NCBI GenBank assembly: GCA_023229045.1
Contig: JALOAB010000112.1
Coordinates: 1 to 7,433, forward strand
DNA: 7,433 nt
From: Fidelibacterota bacterium
Lineage (GTDB): Bacteria > Fidelibacterota > UBA2242
Reading direction: 5' to 3'
The position numbers and the translations under genes are program-made. The notes below the pieces were generated by a model. It saw only the letters and a program-made list of their open reading frames with translations. It had not been told where the DNA came from and made no database searches. Positions 5,707-7,433 of this stretch are shown here, one piece after another (the first letter of the stretch is position 1; each line of letters opens with the position of its first letter).

Positions 5707-5712
5707 ATTATA
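5707..5712 (-). promoter_or_regulatory. Possible -10 box of the lipoprotein gene
   Basis: A perfect TATAAT lies 44 bases before the ATG at 5662 on the minus strand. The base sequence 16-18 bp upstream (TTTTTA or similar) is a poor -35 box, and the DNA is AT-rich, so chance is possible. If real, the lipoprotein gene can be read separately from the barrel protein gene. Confidence 0.3.
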
Positions 5713-5719
5713 AAGGCAT

Positions 5720-5759
5720 AAAAACAAGGTAAAAATCGAGCCCAGGTTTTCCAGCCTTG
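5720..5759 (-). terminator. Possible terminator after the outer-membrane protein gene
   Basis: On the minus strand CAAGG (5759-5755) and CCTTG (5729-5725) can pair around a long loop that adds AAAA/TTTT pairing, and are followed by five T (5724-5720). It begins about ten bases after the stop codon. The outer stem is only 5 bp and the inner loop is irregular, so support is modest. Confidence 0.35.
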
Positions 5760-5769
5760 CACAAGCAAA

Positions 5770-7332
5770 TCACCAGTAATAGGTCATGGATAATCCGAAC
5801 GAACCGTAAGTGTTCTTCAAAGTGCGCTTGTCCAACGAATACCGATAGCGCGAATAACTGATGCCGCAAGTGGCTGTCAGTGACCATTTCGGTGTCAGAA
5901 AATAGGTCAATTCCGGCTCTATCGAACCACTACCGTGATAACTGATTTCAGAAGTAATTGACTCAACCCGCTCGCGGCTGGCCGTATAGTAAATATACAG
6001 CGGGACGCTTAGATACGACCGGCTGTTGAACTGATAATTGAATGTGGCAAATACCGAGATCTCGTCACTGCGATGCTTGGCAAATTCTCTGATAGTATTT
6101 TCTAATTCTGCAAAAGTATCATTTAAGATATCCTCTGTTTCATGCTTATATTTATCAGTGTATCTTTGCGGCGTGAATGAATGACTGAAATAGGCTCCGT
6201 AGTTGTACCAGATATGCCATGATTTTACGATATACCGATTAAAGCCGATCTCATAACCGGATAAATGATGTGGATTACTAATCTCACGATTAATAAAATC
6301 TTTATAATTGTATGTCAGACTGTCGTGTTCAAAAACTCCATTGTTCACATACCAGTTGCGTTGCCTATGTTCTCTATCATAATTTTCGATAGAAGGACTA
6401 TAACTCAATCCGCTCAAGACATAAAACTGCGTGCCGAAACTACGCATATTCCGCTCCGGACTGAACAGATAGACGTCGTTGATCGTTACAAAACTTGGGA
6501 TATCGAGCTCTTTTAATACTCCGATCGTTTCGAGGTAACCGATGATGTCCTGCAGAGCTTCAATATTTTTTATTCGCGAATCGTAGTGATAGGCGGCAGT
6601 TCGGTTCATTATACGGCGGGAAAATTCCTTGAATTCGGCTGAGGTCAAGTCGCGTGTGAGCAGGTTTTGTTTTTGGAGTTCGTCGATTATTTCTTCAGCC
6701 TTGGCGGCATAATCACCATTATAAATGCGGCCAAATACCACGCCGGGAGACAGACGGTAATTTTGATAAGAGTATAGTCGATCTGTATCCTCTTTAATAA
6801 TGCGATCTGTATAAGAGTTCTGATATTCATCCGTATTAACTATATGTCTCTTGGTTTTATTTAAAGAAATATAAGCCTCGAGGGAAAGACCGAGCCGGTT
6901 TCGGCAAAACAGATACTCCGTCCAGGACGCCAATCCATAAATCCGTCCTTCAAGAATTTTTTCTGTTCTGTCATCATCACCGATTGTTTCAGATAAAATA
7001 TCTTCGCTGTGCGTGCCTGCATATTCTTTCGAGATATGACCTCTTATATTGGAATAAACACCAAGTTCACGCCGCGGAGTAACCTGCCAATAATTAAAAT
7101 ACACCATCGGTGTAATGCCAACAGTGGATTCGTCACTATAATCCTTCGTTTCGCTTACACCGGTTTTTTCCGTAACGTCGTCTCTGTCGTTGCCTGATAA
7201 TGAAGTGCTCACTGTTCCATAAATCTGCCAGGTCTTAAGCGAATCCGGAATAAAGTCGGTGATGTGATAGTTCTGCCCAAAAGCTACTGCGCCGAAAAAC
7301 AACAACCCAAACAAAGAAAAACGCTTTTGCAT
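5770..7332 (-). CDS. Predicted outer-membrane beta-barrel protein with an internal helical insert
   Basis: 520 aa, family not recognised. Residues 1-19 are a signal peptide (KR, then LFGLLFFGAVAFG, with likely cleavage before or near Gln20). Most of the rest alternates aromatic/hydrophobic and polar residues as in transmembrane beta-strands, for example 75-102, 147-160, 193-204, 299-312, 356-386, 424-450 and 468-497. The last strand GSFGLSMTYYW ends in Trp, the usual barrel-assembly signal. Residues about 205-285 differ: they are charged and helix-forming (EEIIDELQKQNLL, TSAEFKEFSRRIMNR, NIEALQDIIGYLETIGVLKEL), and a second short helical stretch is at 396-420. These may be loops or a plug outside the barrel. 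The ATG at 7332 has an AGGGGG site seven bases upstream. Codons in the middle are more AT-rich than at the ends, as in fast-changing surface loops. Transport, adhesion and assembly roles are all open. Confidence 0.8.
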   Translation of the reverse strand: MQKRFSLFGLLFFGAVAFGQNYHITDFIPDSLKTWQIYGTVSTSLSGNDRDDVTEKTGVSETKDYSDESTVGITPMVYFNYWQVTPRRELGVYSNIRGHISKEYAGTHSEDILSETIGDDDRTEKILEGRIYGLASWTEYLFCRNRLGLSLEAYISLNKTKRHIVNTDEYQNSYTDRIIKEDTDRLYSYQNYRLSPGVVFGRIYNGDYAAKAEEIIDELQKQNLLTRDLTSAEFKEFSRRIMNRTAAYHYDSRIKNIEALQDIIGYLETIGVLKELDIPSFVTINDVYLFSPERNMRSFGTQFYVLSGLSYSPSIENYDREHRQRNWYVNNGVFEHDSLTYNYKDFINREISNPHHLSGYEIGFNRYIVKSWHIWYNYGAYFSHSFTPQRYTDKYKHETEDILNDTFAELENTIREFAKHRSDEISVFATFNYQFNSRSYLSVPLYIYYTASRERVESITSEISYHGSGSIEPELTYFLTPKWSLTATCGISYSRYRYSLDKRTLKNTYGSFGLSMTYYW

Positions 7333-7384
7333 GTGATCCCCCTTTAGTTAATTTAAAAACCCATTACCAATTAATTTGCTATTC

Positions 7385-7413
7385 GTTTTATCCCGTTAAA
7401 AACCTCGAAGCAA
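7385..7413 (-). promoter_or_regulatory. Weak candidate promoter of the outer-membrane protein gene
   Basis: On the minus strand TTGCTT (7413-7408) and TAAAAC (7390-7385) are 17 bp apart, with three and four consensus matches. They would give a leader of roughly 45 bases before the ATG at 7332. The remaining edge sequence is AT-rich with no gene visible. Confidence 0.25.
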
Positions 7414-7433
7414 TATAAATATAATTAATTTTT

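Noticed and set aside
6115..7015. Two similar H-x(2-3)-EDIL segments in the barrel protein (residues 108-116 and 397-406)
   Set aside because: The likeness covers fewer than ten residues and the flanks do not align, so it is probably chance rather than an internal duplication.
6265..7197. Plus-strand frames at 6265-6516 and 7009-7197
   Set aside because: They are antisense to the outer-membrane protein gene, which has a signal peptide, a ribosome-binding site and a barrel-type C terminus.
1..7433. CRISPR array, tRNA, rRNA, transposase or integrase
   Set aside because: No regularly spaced repeats, cloverleaf sequence, ribosomal RNA signature or recombinase motif was seen by eye.

Overview
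The window reads as ordinary chromosome of a Gram-negative bacterium, with an accessory DNA methyltransferase at its left edge. All seven protein genes lie on the minus strand. Three things point to the FCB group (Bacteroidetes/Chlorobi relatives and allied candidate phyla): a short 285-residue primary-type sigma factor without region 1.1, a lipoprotein, and an outer-membrane barrel ending in an aromatic residue. The lineage is an inference; nothing here fixes it to genus.

Layout in the order of minus-strand transcription, from right to left. (1) 7433-5663: a 520-aa predicted outer-membrane beta-barrel protein with its own leader, then a 130-aa TPR lipoprotein. A possible terminator lies between them. 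(2) 5269-5107: a 163-bp intergenic stretch filled by a unit bounded by perfect 11-bp inverted repeats. Its left end supplies the GTG start codon of the next gene. (3) 5106-4258: a full-length DUF1848 protein with a radical-SAM-like cysteine cluster at its C terminus. (4) 4257-3993: AT-rich spacer with two strong dyads and a good sigma70-type promoter for the sigma factor gene (3992-3135). (5) 2935-849: a phosphohexomutase-superfamily gene and deoC, 35 bp apart and probably one operon, ending in an AT-rich hairpin with a T7 tract that overlaps the deoC stop codon. (6) 848-1: a near-consensus promoter with an overlapping dyad, a 9-codon leader ORF, and the N-terminal 210 codons of a beta-class (N4-C/N6-A) DNA methyltransferase that runs off the window.

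Functional links: the mutase-deoC pair suggests pentose/deoxyribose phosphate metabolism, because mutases of this superfamily serve as phosphopentomutases in some lineages. The mutase sequence alone would be called GlmM/ManB-like. The lipoprotein and barrel are both envelope proteins, but a shared function is not shown. No tRNA, rRNA, CRISPR array, transposase or integrase was seen. I found no clear undescribed system. The best leads are the controlled start region of the methyltransferase, the inverted-repeat-bounded intergenic unit that replaces a gene's start region, the apparently permuted radical-SAM cysteine cluster of the DUF1848 protein, and the helical insert in the barrel protein.
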